The position numbers and the translations under genes are program-made. Of a stretch of DNA of 64,000 bases, positions 1 to 9,299 are shown in pieces (the stretch's first letter is position 1; every line of letters begins with the position of its first letter). Location of the stretch: NCBI GenBank assembly GCA_041691815.1, contig JBEPTZ010000006.1:13004-77003 (forward strand). The letters run 5' to 3'. The notes beneath the pieces were generated by a model that saw nothing but the letters and a program-made list of their open reading frames with translations, had not been told where the DNA came from and did no database searches. Source of the stretch: 70-18 sp041691815 (lineage in GTDB: Bacteria; Pseudomonadota; Alphaproteobacteria; Acetobacterales; Acetobacteraceae).

Positions 1-75
1 ACCCTGCGGGATTTCGACCACCACGTTGATATCATGCGGCGGGTTATGGCCGGTGGAGATGCGGGAGATGTCCAT
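1..75 (-). CDS. ppa: inorganic pyrophosphatase, N-terminal part (runs off the window)
   Basis: The minus strand from 75 reads MDISRISTGHNPPHD and then INVVVEIPQG, which is the N-terminus typical of alphaproteobacterial family I soluble pyrophosphatases. The first 25 codons are present and the rest lies left of the window. An AAGG ribosome site precedes the ATG. The enzyme hydrolyses cytoplasmic pyrophosphate to phosphate. It follows the membrane pyrophosphatase gene on the same strand, separated by that gene's terminator, so the two PPi-consuming enzymes are neighbours but probably separate transcripts. The identification rests on a short stretch, but the match to the family start is strong. 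Confidence 0.85.
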   Translation of the reverse strand, partial: MDISRISTGHNPPHDINVVVEIPQG

Positions 76-170
76 GGGATACCTTGCGGGCTGCAGCGGA
101 GCAGTGGCCTAGCGGAACCCGGCCGGGCTGTCCATAAAAATGCTGCGATGCAGCACGCGGCACCGGACAC

Positions 171-202
171 GAAAACGGCCCCGGAGCGAACTCCGGGGCC
201 GT
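171..202 (-). terminator. rho-independent terminator of hppA
   Basis: A perfect 12-bp stem (ACGGCCCCGGAG paired with CTCCGGGGCCGT, 175-186 with 191-202) closes a 4-nt loop. On the minus strand it is followed by a TTTT run. It lies 23 bp after the hppA stop codon. Confidence 0.9.
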
Positions 203-225
203 CTGCTCATCCAGATCGCCAGGGT

Positions 226-2325
226 TCAGCCGGCGAAATGCGCAAGGATCGCCAGCAGCAGCAAGGCCACGATGTTGGTGATCTTGATCATCGGGTTCAC
301 CGCGGGGCCCGCGGTGTCCTTGTACGGGTCGCCCACGGTGTCGCCGGTCACCGCTGCCTTGTGGGCGTCGGAGCCTTTGCCCCCGTGATTGCCTTCCTCG
401 ATGTATTTCTTGGCATTATCCCAGGCGCCGCCGCCCGAGGTCATCGAGATGGCGACGAACAGGCCGGTGACGATGGTGCCGAGCAGCATCGCGCCCAGCG
501 CGCCGAACGCGGCAGCCTGGCCGGCGATGGTGAGTACCACGAAATACAGCACGATCGGGGCAGCCACCGGCAGCAGCGACGGCAGGATCATCTCCTTGAT
601 CGCAGCGCGGGTCAGCATGTCCACCGCGCGGCCGTATTCCGGCTTTTGCGTGCCGAGCATGATGCCCGGCATGGCGGCGAACTGACGGCGGACTTCCACC
701 ACCACGGCGCCGGCGGCGCGGCCGACCGCGGTCATGCCCATGGCGCAGAACAGGTAGGGCATCAGGCCGCCGATGAACAAGCCGATCACCACCCACGGGC
801 TTTGCAGGGTGAAATCGACATGCACGTTGGGGAAATAGTGCTTGAGGTCCTCGGTGTAGGCGGCGAACAGCACCAGCGAGGCGAGGCCGGCCGAGCCGAT
901 GGCGTAGCCCTTGGTGACCGCCTTGGTGGTGTTGCCGACCGCGTCCAGCGCGTCGGTAACCTTGCGCACGTCTTCCGGCAGCTCGGCCATTTCGGCGATG
1001 CCGCCGGCGTTGTCGGTAACCGGGCCGTAGGCGTCCAGTGCGACGATCATGCCGGCCAGCGCCAGCATGGTGGTGGCGGCCACCGCGATGCCGAACAGGC
1101 CGGCAACCAGGTAGGCCAGGATGATGCCGAGGCAGATCACCAGCACCGGCAAGGCGGTGGATTCCATCGACACCGCGAGGCCCTGGATGACGTTGGTGCC
1201 GTGGCCGGTGGTGGACGCCTGGGCGATGCTGCGCACCGGGCGGTATTCGGTGGAGGTGTAGTATTCGGTGATCCACACCAAGAGGCCGGTGACGCCGAGG
1301 CCGACCAGCGCGCATTTGAACAGGCCCATACCGGAGACGGTCGCGCCGGTGGACATGGTGAGCACGGTTGAGAAGCCGGTGGTGAAGTGGATCACCACGG
1401 CGATGGCGATCACCGACAGGATGCCGGTGACGGCCAGCCCCTTGTACAGCGCGCCCATGATGTTCTGGCTGGCGCCGAGCTTGACGAAATAGGTGCCGAT
1501 TACCGAGGCGATGATGCAGACGCCGGCGATCAGCAGCGGCAGCAGCATCATGGCGTCGGCGGCTGCGTCCTTGAAGAAGATCGCGCCGAGCAGCATGGTG
1601 GCGACGATGGTGACCGCATAGGTCTCGAACAGGTCGGCGGCCATGCCGGCGCAGTCGCCGACGTTGTCGCCGACGTTGTCGGCGATGGTGGCCGGGTTGC
1701 GGGGGTCATCCTCGGGGATGCCGGCCTCGACCTTGCCGACCAGATCGGCGCCGACATCGGCACCCTTGGTGAAGATGCCGCCGCCGAGCCGGGCGAAGAT
1801 GGAGATCAGCGAGGCGCCGAACGACAGCGCCACCATGGCTTCCAGCACCGGGCGGAGATTGCCGCCGGTCGGCACGCCAGAGCGGAGATAGAAGTAGTAG
1901 CCGGAGACGCCGAGCAGGCCGAGGCCGACCACCAGCATGCCGGTGATGGCACCCGACTTGAAGGCGACATCGAGGCCGGCGGCCATGCCCTGGCGCGAGG
2001 CCTGGGCGGTGCGGACATTGGCGCGCACCGAGACGTTCATGCCGACATAGCCGGCGACGCCCGAGAGAATGGCGCCGATCGCGAAGCCGATCGCCACATG
2101 CAGGCCGAGGATCGCGCCGAGGATGATTAGGATGACCACGCCGACGCCGGCGATGGTGGCATACTGGCGGTTCAGGTAGGCGCGGGCGCCTTCCTGCACG
2201 GCTGCCGAGATTTCCTGCATGCGGGCGTTGCCGGCGTCGGCGGCCAGCACCTGTCGGGTGGCCACCACCCCGTAGATCAGGGCGATCAGCCCGCAGGCGA
2301 TGACGATCATATATGCCAAAGGCAC
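226..2325 (-). CDS. hppA: K+-insensitive H+-translocating membrane pyrophosphatase
   Basis: Polytopic inner-membrane pump of 699 aa, the usual family size, that couples PPi hydrolysis to proton export or vacuole-type acidification. The substrate site DVGADLVGKVE and the paired NVGDNVGD acidic motif are present in the first half, and a second DN-rich site (GPVTDNAGGIAEMAE) lies in the middle. The segment GNTTKAVTKG has Lys where K+-dependent enzymes have Ala, so the pump should be K+-independent. I chose the GTG at 2325 because a strong AAGGAGG site lies 7 nt upstream and the protein then starts at its first membrane helix. The longer reading frame up to 2469 has no such support. A strong terminator follows and ppa lies beyond it. 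Confidence 0.95.
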   Translation of the reverse strand: MPLAYMIVIACGLIALIYGVVATRQVLAADAGNARMQEISAAVQEGARAYLNRQYATIAGVGVVILIILGAILGLHVAIGFAIGAILSGVAGYVGMNVSVRANVRTAQASRQGMAAGLDVAFKSGAITGMLVVGLGLLGVSGYYFYLRSGVPTGGNLRPVLEAMVALSFGASLISIFARLGGGIFTKGADVGADLVGKVEAGIPEDDPRNPATIADNVGDNVGDCAGMAADLFETYAVTIVATMLLGAIFFKDAAADAMMLLPLLIAGVCIIASVIGTYFVKLGASQNIMGALYKGLAVTGILSVIAIAVVIHFTTGFSTVLTMSTGATVSGMGLFKCALVGLGVTGLLVWITEYYTSTEYRPVRSIAQASTTGHGTNVIQGLAVSMESTALPVLVICLGIILAYLVAGLFGIAVAATTMLALAGMIVALDAYGPVTDNAGGIAEMAELPEDVRKVTDALDAVGNTTKAVTKGYAIGSAGLASLVLFAAYTEDLKHYFPNVHVDFTLQSPWVVIGLFIGGLMPYLFCAMGMTAVGRAAGAVVVEVRRQFAAMPGIMLGTQKPEYGRAVDMLTRAAIKEMILPSLLPVAAPIVLYFVVLTIAGQAAAFGALGAMLLGTIVTGLFVAISMTSGGGAWDNAKKYIEEGNHGGKGSDAHKAAVTGDTVGDPYKDTAGPAVNPMIKITNIVALLLLAILAHFAG

Positions 2326-2560
2326 TGCCAGTCCTCCTTGATGAAGCCGCCGGTGCCGAGCCCGCGCGGCGTCGCTCCGAGTCGGAACCCGGATGACGAA
2401 GTATTCATTTGCCGGCGGCTTATGGCAGAGATGCCGGGGGCAGGCAACCGAGCCGCCGGATATCAGCAATGTTGCGTGCGCGCCGGTTTGTGAGCGATGT
2501 TGCCGGCGGCGGCGGGAGGCGATATTGCCCGCGCGGCTGGCCCCGCTTGGCTGGCCCTCT

Positions 2561-2634
2561 GTGCCCGTAGCTCAGTTGGTTAGAGCGGGCCGCTCATAAC
2601 GGCTTGGTCGCAGGTTCGAGTCCTGCCGGGCGCA
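2561..2634 (+). tRNA. tRNA with anticodon CAT, probably tRNA-Ile2 (lysidine-modified)
   Basis: A complete cloverleaf folds: 7-bp acceptor (GTGCCCG with CGGGCGC), D arm GCTC/GAGC, anticodon stem GGCCG/CGGCT around the loop CTCATAA, and T arm GCAGG/CCTGC. The anticodon is at 2595-2597. The variable-loop region TTGGTCG resembles bacterial Ile2 tRNAs rather than elongator Met tRNAs, so I favour Ile2, whose C34 would be changed to lysidine by TilS. The discriminator base is A and CCA is not encoded. The alternative is an elongator tRNA-Met. Confidence 0.95.
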
Positions 2635-2708
2635 TTCCGCCGTGCTGCGTGGCGGCGTGGCGGGGATTGATCGCGACGCCCGACGCATCATCTCAACGAG
2701 GTACGCGC

Positions 2709-2894
2709 ATGACCAGGAAGCACGCCACTGCCTCTGGCACTCTCGATGAAGCCGACGATGCGCCGGAACTGACCGGCGAGCATTTCGCCCGCGCCACCCT
2801 GCGTGACGGCAAGACGGTAGTGCGGGCGGCTGAGGAGGCGCTCGACCGGGACGACGCGCCGTCGGTTCCAGCCGGGCAGCCGCCGCGCCCATAG
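2709..2894 (+). CDS. small acidic protein, weak resemblance to BrnA-type antitoxin C-termini
   Basis: A 61-aa ORF starting at ATG 2709 with a CGAGG ribosome site, placed between the tRNA gene and ettA. The middle segment DDAPELTGEHFARATLRDGK resembles the DAPELTDEFFARA stretch found in BrnA-like antitoxins. No toxin (BrnT) gene lies next to it. The protein has no signal peptide or membrane segment and ends in a Pro-rich tail. It may be an orphan antitoxin, a remnant of one, or a conserved small protein of unknown role. The coding call is likely but the function is uncertain. Confidence 0.55.
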   Translation: MTRKHATASGTLDEADDAPELTGEHFARATLRDGKTVVRAAEEALDRDDAPSVPAGQPPRP

Positions 2895-2980
2895 CCGTCC
2901 GCACCCGGCGGCCGTTGCGCCCTTGTGCCGTCGCCCGTAGAACACCGCCCGATCCGCCCTTTGCCCGCGAGGAGCCAGCC

Positions 2981-4660
<1,680 letters not shown>

Positions 4661-4680
4661 GGGCGGGCGTGTAGCAGGAA

Positions 4681-4818
4681 GGAAGAGTCTTCTTTTTGTG
4701 AACAAAAAGAAGCAAAAAAACTTTTCATCCGTTTTGGCGACTCCGGAGTCTCCCGCGCGCCGCTGTTGCAAGGCGGATGGTTTTTTGGTTCTTTTTTTTA
4801 AAAAAGAACATCTTCCTT
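4681..4818 (+). repeat. palindromic intergenic element, copy A
   Basis: Forward copy of the eight-member family. It opens with the hairpin CTTCTTTTTGT/ACAAAAAGAAG (4689-4699 with 4702-4712). It has a central palindrome GACTCCGGAGTC and the block TGTTGCAAGGCGGAT. It closes with GTTCTTTTTT paired with AAAAAAGAAC (to 4809). It starts 20 bp after the ettA stop, and its right edge reaches the start of the acetyltransferase gene. Confidence 0.9.
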
Positions 4819-5368
4819 GCTGGCTGCCGCGGTGACCTCGTACCGCGATTTGCGCACCGGGCGGCTGGCGATGACGCCGGTGGCGTGGGGTGATCTGGCC
4901 GATCTGCGGGCGCTGAAGGGCGATCCGCGAGTGCATGCGATCATGCTGGGCGGCGTGCGCACGGCGCAGCAGGCGGCCGACGACCTGGCGGAGGACATCA
5001 TGTTCTGGGGCCGGCACGGCGTCGGCATGTGGGCGGTGCGGCTGGCCGGGTCGGGCGAGTTCGTCGGCACCGTCGGGCTGCACGAGCGGCCGGACGGGCG
5101 GGGGATCGCGCTGCGGTTCGTGGTGACCGCCGAGGCGCAGGGGCGCGGCTATGCCAGCGAGGCGGCGGGGGCGGCGCTGCGGTTTGCGCATGAGCGGGCC
5201 GGGCTTGAGGTGGTGATCGCGGTGGTGCGGGAGAGCAACATCGCCTCGCGCCAGGTGCTGGGGGCGATCGGCATGCGGGAATGCGACTCGTTTCGCCGCG
5301 ACGGCGGTCTGGTGCTGGTGTATGACAGCCGCGGCGGAAAGCGGGCGTATCAGGTGCCGGTGAAGTAG
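4817..5368 (+). CDS. GNAT-family N-acetyltransferase (RimJ/RimL type)
   Basis: A 183-aa protein that probably transfers acetyl from acetyl-CoA to an amine or a protein N-terminus. The central RFVVTAEAQGRGYASEAAGAA carries the acetyl-CoA-binding R/Q-x-x-G-x-G/A motif. The C-terminal stretch NIASRQVLGAIGMRE is the usual last strand-helix unit of RimJ/RimL-like enzymes. There is no ATG near the start. An upstream in-frame stop at 4799 limits the choice to TTG 4817 or GTG 4832. The latter gives MTSYRDLRTGRL, a family-like beginning. The 5' end abuts the palindromic element, so no free promoter space exists and it may rely on ettA transcription. It overlaps the next, opposing gene by 19 bp. Confidence 0.85.
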   Translation: MLAAAVTSYRDLRTGRLAMTPVAWGDLADLRALKGDPRVHAIMLGGVRTAQQAADDLAEDIMFWGRHGVGMWAVRLAGSGEFVGTVGLHERPDGRGIALRFVVTAEAQGRGYASEAAGAALRFAHERAGLEVVIAVVRESNIASRQVLGAIGMRECDSFRRDGGLVLVYDSRGGKRAYQVPVK

Positions 5369-5811
5369 CAGGCCTTGGCGGTCACCGATCCGCCGCCGAG
5401 GATGCCCGGCAGCGGCACACTGCCGACAAACTGCGAGGTGATGGTGACGCGGGCATAGTGGCCGGGGGCGCTGGAGCAGGTGACGTTGGTCTCCAGCGTG
5501 ACATTATCGGCGCTGACGGCATTGGAGTAGAGCCAGGTGGCGGCGGTGCTGACCGCGAACTGGGTGGGATTGCTGCAGGCCGAACTGCCGATCCCCAGGC
5601 AGCGCGCGGTTTGCGAGGCGGTGAGTTGCAGCACCACCTGGGTCCAGCCGAGCAGCGAGATCTCGATGACCGCCACCAGCAGAAACACCAGCATCGGGCC
5701 GACGATGGCGAATTCCAGCGCGACGACGCCGCTTGCATCATGCGCCAGGCGGCTGCGTGGCAGGCGGGCGGGGAGCAGGCGGGCGGGGGGCGGGTGCCGG
5801 GTGCCGCTCAT
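5350..5811 (-). CDS. TadE/TadG-like pseudopilin
   Basis: A 153-aa exported protein with a class III-type signal: a basic leader, then ASGVVALEFAIVGPMLVFLL, in which the G-x4-E-F pattern and following hydrophobic helix match TadE-like pseudopilins processed by the CpaA/TadV peptidase. The rest is predicted periplasmic and has three Cys. The ATG (5811) overlaps the stop of the upstream TadE gene by 4 bp (ATGA), so the two are translationally coupled. The role is as a minor pseudopilin of the Tad pilus encoded just beyond the next regulator. Its 3' end overlaps the acetyltransferase gene in the opposite direction. Confidence 0.85.
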   Translation of the reverse strand: MSGTRHPPPARLLPARLPRSRLAHDASGVVALEFAIVGPMLVFLLVAVIEISLLGWTQVVLQLTASQTARCLGIGSSACSNPTQFAVSTAATWLYSNAVSADNVTLETNVTCSSAPGHYARVTITSQFVGSVPLPGILGGGSVTAKACYFTGT

Positions 5812-6305
5812 TGCAGCATCGCGGTCGCGGTCTGCACCACGGTGGTGGAGACCAGCTGGCTGAAGCCGGGCATCAGCGGGACATACGGATAGCTGGCGGT
5901 GATGACGATATAGGTGTTGGCCGGCGCGGTGGCGCCGGGGCAGGTGCTGGAATTGACCAGCGGCGAGAGAGTGACCGGATAGCTGGACGGACAATACGGG
6001 CCCGGTCCGGCGACGGTGGCGGTGACGCCGTTGAGCCCGGTGGCGTACTGCATCACCGAGCGCAGGTTGGCCGCGGTGGTGGCAGCGCCCTGCACATTGG
6101 CATATTGCACCGCGTTCATCAGGCCCGAGGCCATGACGATCTGCACCCGCAGCATCATGCCGAGGTCGATCCCGGCGCCCATCAGCGCCAGCAGCACCGG
6201 TGCGGCCAGGGCGAATTCCAGGGTGGCCGACCCGCGCCCGCCACGCCGCCAAATGCCCCGCCACCGCCAGACGGCGGATCGGGATGATGCGATTGGCACG
6301 GACAC
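5808..6305 (-). CDS. tadE: TadE-family pseudopilin
   Basis: A 165-aa protein with an Arg-rich leader, then GRGSATLEFALAAPVLLALM, the TadE signature with Glu five residues after the predicted cleavage Gly. The remaining periplasmic part holds two Cys (in PYCPSS and STCPGA) that could form a disulfide. The GTG start at 6305 is preceded by GGAGGG. It is the first gene of a two-gene unit transcribed away from the main tad operon and divergent from the response regulator gene at 6498. TadE/TadF proteins are minor pseudopilins needed for Flp pilus assembly. Confidence 0.86.
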   Translation of the reverse strand: MSVPIASSRSAVWRWRGIWRRGGRGSATLEFALAAPVLLALMGAGIDLGMMLRVQIVMASGLMNAVQYANVQGAATTAANLRSVMQYATGLNGVTATVAGPGPYCPSSYPVTLSPLVNSSTCPGATAPANTYIVITASYPYVPLMPGFSQLVSTTVVQTATAMLQ

Positions 6306-6497
6306 GCGGCGGACTCCCTCCGGACGATGTTCCAGAGCCAGTATATCGGCGCAAATCCGGCAAAAGTCTGCCTGGTCAGACAGCTTAGTCCGCTGGGATG
6401 AAGCGGCTCATCCGCGCCTCATCCCCCTGGCCGACTAGCTATTGGCAAGCCCGTTCGGCGACATTGAGCGACATTATCAGGCAACGGGACGTGATCA

Positions 6498-7232
6498 ATG
6501 CGTGTTCTTCTGGCCGGACCAGGCGGCAAGTTGGCCAGCGAAGCGGCGGGCATGCTCGATGTCCGCTGTTTTTCGCTGGACCCGGTGCCGACCGGCGAGG
6601 AGGCATTACAGCGGGCGCGCGCCGATGGCTACGACGTGATCGCCTTCGACGTGATGCTGCCGGACATGACCGGGCTGGAATTCGTCCGGCGGCTGCGGCT
6701 GGCGCGCTGCGCCACGCCGGCGGTGGCGCTGGTGCGGATACTGTCGGCGCGCGACCGGGCGAAGCTGCTGGACACTGGCGCGGATGATGTGGTGACGCTG
6801 CCGTGCGAGGTCGAGGAATTCGCGGCCAGGGTGCGGGCGGTGGGCCGGCGGGCGCGCGGGTTCACCCAGTCGGTGCTGCGCTGCGGGCCGGTGGAACTGC
6901 ACATGGACAGCCGGCTGGCGCAGGTGAACGGGCAGGATCTGCGGCTGTCGCCGACCGAGTTCCGGGTGCTGCAGCTGCTGCTGCTGCGCAAGGGCGCGCT
7001 GGTCACCAAGACCGCGCTGATGGACGCGCTGTACAACGACCCAGACGAGCCGGAGATCAAGTCGATCGACGTGCTGATGCACCGGCTGCGCAAGCGGCTG
7101 GCGGCGGGCGGCGCCGGGGCGCTGATCAGCACCGTCTGGGGCGCCGGCTACATCGTGCGCGACCCGGCGGTGAGCGTGAATATCGCCGACACCGCGATCC
7201 ATCTGAACGGCGCGGCGCTGGCGGTGCACTGA
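6498..7232 (+). CDS. CtrA/OmpR-type response regulator with degenerate receiver
   Basis: A 244-aa protein with an N-terminal receiver (1-120) and a C-terminal winged helix (about 130-225; LSPTEFRVLQLLLLRKG, then IDVLMHRLRKRL and TVWGAGYIVRDP), arranged as in CtrA. The phospho-acceptor Asp is present (D51 in FDVMLPD). The acidic pair normally found after strand 1 is replaced by AGPG, and the conserved Lys of the TKPF motif is Leu (TLPC). Phosphorylation may therefore be lost or altered. It is divergent from tadE and upstream of flp, so a role in pilus gene control is likely. No kinase gene is adjacent. Confidence 0.85.
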   Translation: MRVLLAGPGGKLASEAAGMLDVRCFSLDPVPTGEEALQRARADGYDVIAFDVMLPDMTGLEFVRRLRLARCATPAVALVRILSARDRAKLLDTGADDVVTLPCEVEEFAARVRAVGRRARGFTQSVLRCGPVELHMDSRLAQVNGQDLRLSPTEFRVLQLLLLRKGALVTKTALMDALYNDPDEPEIKSIDVLMHRLRKRLAAGGAGALISTVWGAGYIVRDPAVSVNIADTAIHLNGAALAVH

Positions 7233-7578
7233 CCGGCCGGCGGCCAGGTGCCGCCGCCGCTCCCGGTGCCGGCGAGGATGGGCGTATCCGATCGGATAAT
7301 TCGCATCCACCGCAAGCAATTCAACAATAAAATTTACCAAGTATTAGTCCATCGCAGATGTACCTGCGATGGATGTTGGCGATTTTGCAGATCGTATGAC
7401 TATTTTATTTTGTAAGAATTTCGCAAATATGACTTAGTTCTTTCAATTAACGTTATTTGTAATCGCATTGTAAGAAGATTCGTTTAAACATTTTGTCACC
7501 CGATATGACACGCACCACTCACGGTGCTTCGGGCACGCAGTCCAATGGCTGTGACAACGCACAACAAGGAGCGATTTC
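7233..7578. other. AT-rich intergenic region upstream of flp
   Basis: About 345 bp with much lower GC than its surroundings, holding the flp promoter region and the hairpin at 7348-7373. No tRNA or convincing ORF is visible; the small minus-strand frame here lacks family features. The AAGGAG ribosome site of flp is at its right end. Confidence 0.7.
7348..7373. other. perfect inverted repeat in the regulator-flp gap
   Basis: TCCATCGCAG and CTGCGATGGA form a perfect 10-bp stem around a 6-nt spacer. It lies 115 bp after the response regulator stop. It has no strong T-run, so it could be a weak terminator or a dimer-binding operator for the flp promoter. Confidence 0.6.
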
Positions 7579-7755
7579 ATGCTGTACCTGATGTCCAAAT
7601 ACGAGAGCCTGAAGTCCGACCGTCGCGGCGTGACCGCGCTGGAATATGCGGTGGTGGCATCGGTCATCATCGCCGTGGTGATCACCGCGATGACCTCCTT
7701 CGGCGGGATCATCACCACCAAGGTTGCGGCGCTGGGCAGCACGATCAACCCGTGA
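7579..7755 (+). CDS. flp: Flp-family type IVb major pilin
   Basis: A 58-aa prepilin that is the structural subunit of the Tad pilus. The leader MLYLMSKYESLKSDRRG is followed by VTALEYAVVASVIIAVVITA. This is the Flp motif with Gly before the cleavage site, Glu at +5 and adjacent Tyr, then a single hydrophobic helix. It is cleaved by CpaA, encoded 150 bp downstream. A strong AAGGAG ribosome site precedes the ATG, as expected for the most abundant product of the locus. It is the first gene of the rightward cpa/tad operon and follows a long AT-rich promoter region. Confidence 0.93.
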   Translation: MLYLMSKYESLKSDRRGVTALEYAVVASVIIAVVITAMTSFGGIITTKVAALGSTINP

Positions 7756-7906
7756 TCCGAACGCGTCCGATCAGCCGGCCTACGTGAACTGGTTCAGCGC
7801 GGCGTTCGTTCCTTCCGGACGCCGCGCTGATACCGGCACCCCATCCTGCCGGCACTGCATCGCGAACGACAGGACCCCTCCCCCTCCAACCCTCAGGTGA
7901 AGCAAG

Positions 7907-8446
7907 ATGACCGCCGCTGTTCCGTCGCTGCTCACCGCCGCCATCCCATTCGTCTGTGCCGCCCTGCTGGTGGCCGCCGCGGCGACCGATCTTGCCGCGC
8001 GCATCATTCCCAACCGCATTCCGCTGCTGCTGATCGCACTCGGCCTGGCGCTGCACCTGGCGCAGGGCACCCTGGTTGCCGGCCTGCTGGTCGCGGCATT
8101 GGTGTTCGTGGTGCTGCTGGTCGCCTGGCATTTCGGCGCCATGGGCGGCGGCGACGTGAAGCTGCTGGCCGCCACTGCGTTCTGCGTGGCACCGGTCACC
8201 GTGCCGCTGCTGATCATGCGCGTCGGCCTGGCCGGCGGTGTGCTCGGCGTGGCCTATCTGGTGGCGCGGCGCACGGTGCGGGCGCCGCTGGGCGCACCGC
8301 GGCGCGGCGCCAGCCGTTCGTTCACGGCCAGCTGCGCCGCACTGCCTGGCCGGGTGTGGCGCGCCGAGCGCTGGCGCATCAGCCGGCACGCCCCCCTGCC
8401 CTACGGGATCGCCATCGCTGTCGGCGGCCTGCTCACCCTGACCTGA
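7907..8446 (+). CDS. cpaA: prepilin peptidase CpaA/TadV (A24 family)
   Basis: Integral membrane aspartyl protease of 179 aa that removes the leader from Flp and TadE-like pseudopilins. The two catalytic Asp motifs are present: D28 in AAATDLAARIIPN and D82 in MGGGDVKLLA. About five hydrophobic segments are visible, and no methyltransferase domain is present, as is normal for TadV. The C-terminal basic region (about 123-155) is longer than in small TadV proteins. The next gene, cpaB, starts 10 bp downstream, so both belong to one operon. Confidence 0.93.
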   Translation: MTAAVPSLLTAAIPFVCAALLVAAAATDLAARIIPNRIPLLLIALGLALHLAQGTLVAGLLVAALVFVVLLVAWHFGAMGGGDVKLLAATAFCVAPVTVPLLIMRVGLAGGVLGVAYLVARRTVRAPLGAPRRGASRSFTASCAALPGRVWRAERWRISRHAPLPYGIAIAVGGLLTLT

Positions 8447-8456
8447 AGGTGGCATC

Positions 8457-9299
8457 ATGATCATCCGCGTCATTCTGTTCGTGCTGATGGCCACCGGGGT
8501 GGTCGGGTTCGGCACCGTGGCCTGGATCGCCACCCGCCCGCCGGCCGAGGCACATGCTGCCGCCGTGGTGGTGCCGAAGCTGGGCGTGATCGTCGCCTCC
8601 CACGACCTGCAGGCCGGCAGCCTGCTGAAGCCGGAGGATATCAGGGCGGAACAGATCGCCGACACCGACATCCCGGCCAACGCCAAGCAGGACACCCAGG
8701 ATAACCGCGCCGCATTGGTCGGTGCGATGCTCCGCCGGCCGCTGGCCAAGGGCGAGGTGCTGCGCGACGTCGACGTGATGACCACCCGCGACCACGGCTT
8801 CCTGGCCGCCGTGGTCAAGCCGGGGATGCGGGCGATCTCGATCGGGGTGGACGCGGTTTCCGGCACCGCCGGGCTGATCTGGCCGGGCGATCGGGTCGAC
8901 GTGATCCTGCTGCAATCGATCGAGGACCCGACCCTGCCGCTGGGCCGGCGGGTGGCGGCGGAAACCGTGCTTTCCAACGCCCGCGTTGTGGCTATCGACA
9001 AGCAACTGGTGCAAGGTGCGGTACCCGGCGCCTCCGACGCCTCGGTCGCCCGCACGGTGACGCTGGAGGTGACTGCCGGGGAGGCTGAGCGTGTCTCGGT
9101 GGCCGGCCGGATCGGACATCTTTCGCTCACGGTGCGAGCGGCGGATGCCAATGCTGGCCAGCTGGTCGTGGCTGCGCGCCAGCCTCCCGTGTTTGCCAGC
9201 GACGTCTCCCATGCCCTGGTGGGGCAGCAGAAGCGACCGAAGGTCAATACGATCAAAGTGTATCCAGGTGCGGGCAAGAGCGAGGAGTTCAAGTTCTGA
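8457..9299 (+). CDS. cpaB: Flp pilus assembly protein CpaB/RcpC
   Basis: A 280-aa periplasmic protein anchored by one N-terminal helix (3-25), followed by an SAF domain (about 40-110; VPKLGVIVASHDLQAGSLLKP) and the RcpC/CpaB core (SIGVDAVSGTAGLIWPGDRVDV). CpaB works with the secretin CpaC in the outer-membrane channel of the Tad machine. The stop codon shares a base with the cpaC start (TGATG), so the two are coupled. Confidence 0.93.
   Translation: MIIRVILFVLMATGVVGFGTVAWIATRPPAEAHAAAVVVPKLGVIVASHDLQAGSLLKPEDIRAEQIADTDIPANAKQDTQDNRAALVGAMLRRPLAKGEVLRDVDVMTTRDHGFLAAVVKPGMRAISIGVDAVSGTAGLIWPGDRVDVILLQSIEDPTLPLGRRVAAETVLSNARVVAIDKQLVQGAVPGASDASVARTVTLEVTAGEAERVSVAGRIGHLSLTVRAADANAGQLVVAARQPPVFASDVSHALVGQQKRPKVNTIKVYPGAGKSEEFKF

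Noticed and set aside
34..2130. Long plus-strand frames opposite hppA
   Set aside because: hppA is certain on the minus strand; the plus frames are His/Gln/Asp-rich shadows.
2561..2634. tRNA-Met (elongator) as the identity of the CAT tRNA
   Set aside because: Not excluded, but the variable-loop region and anticodon stem resemble Ile2; TilS-type modification cannot be read from DNA.
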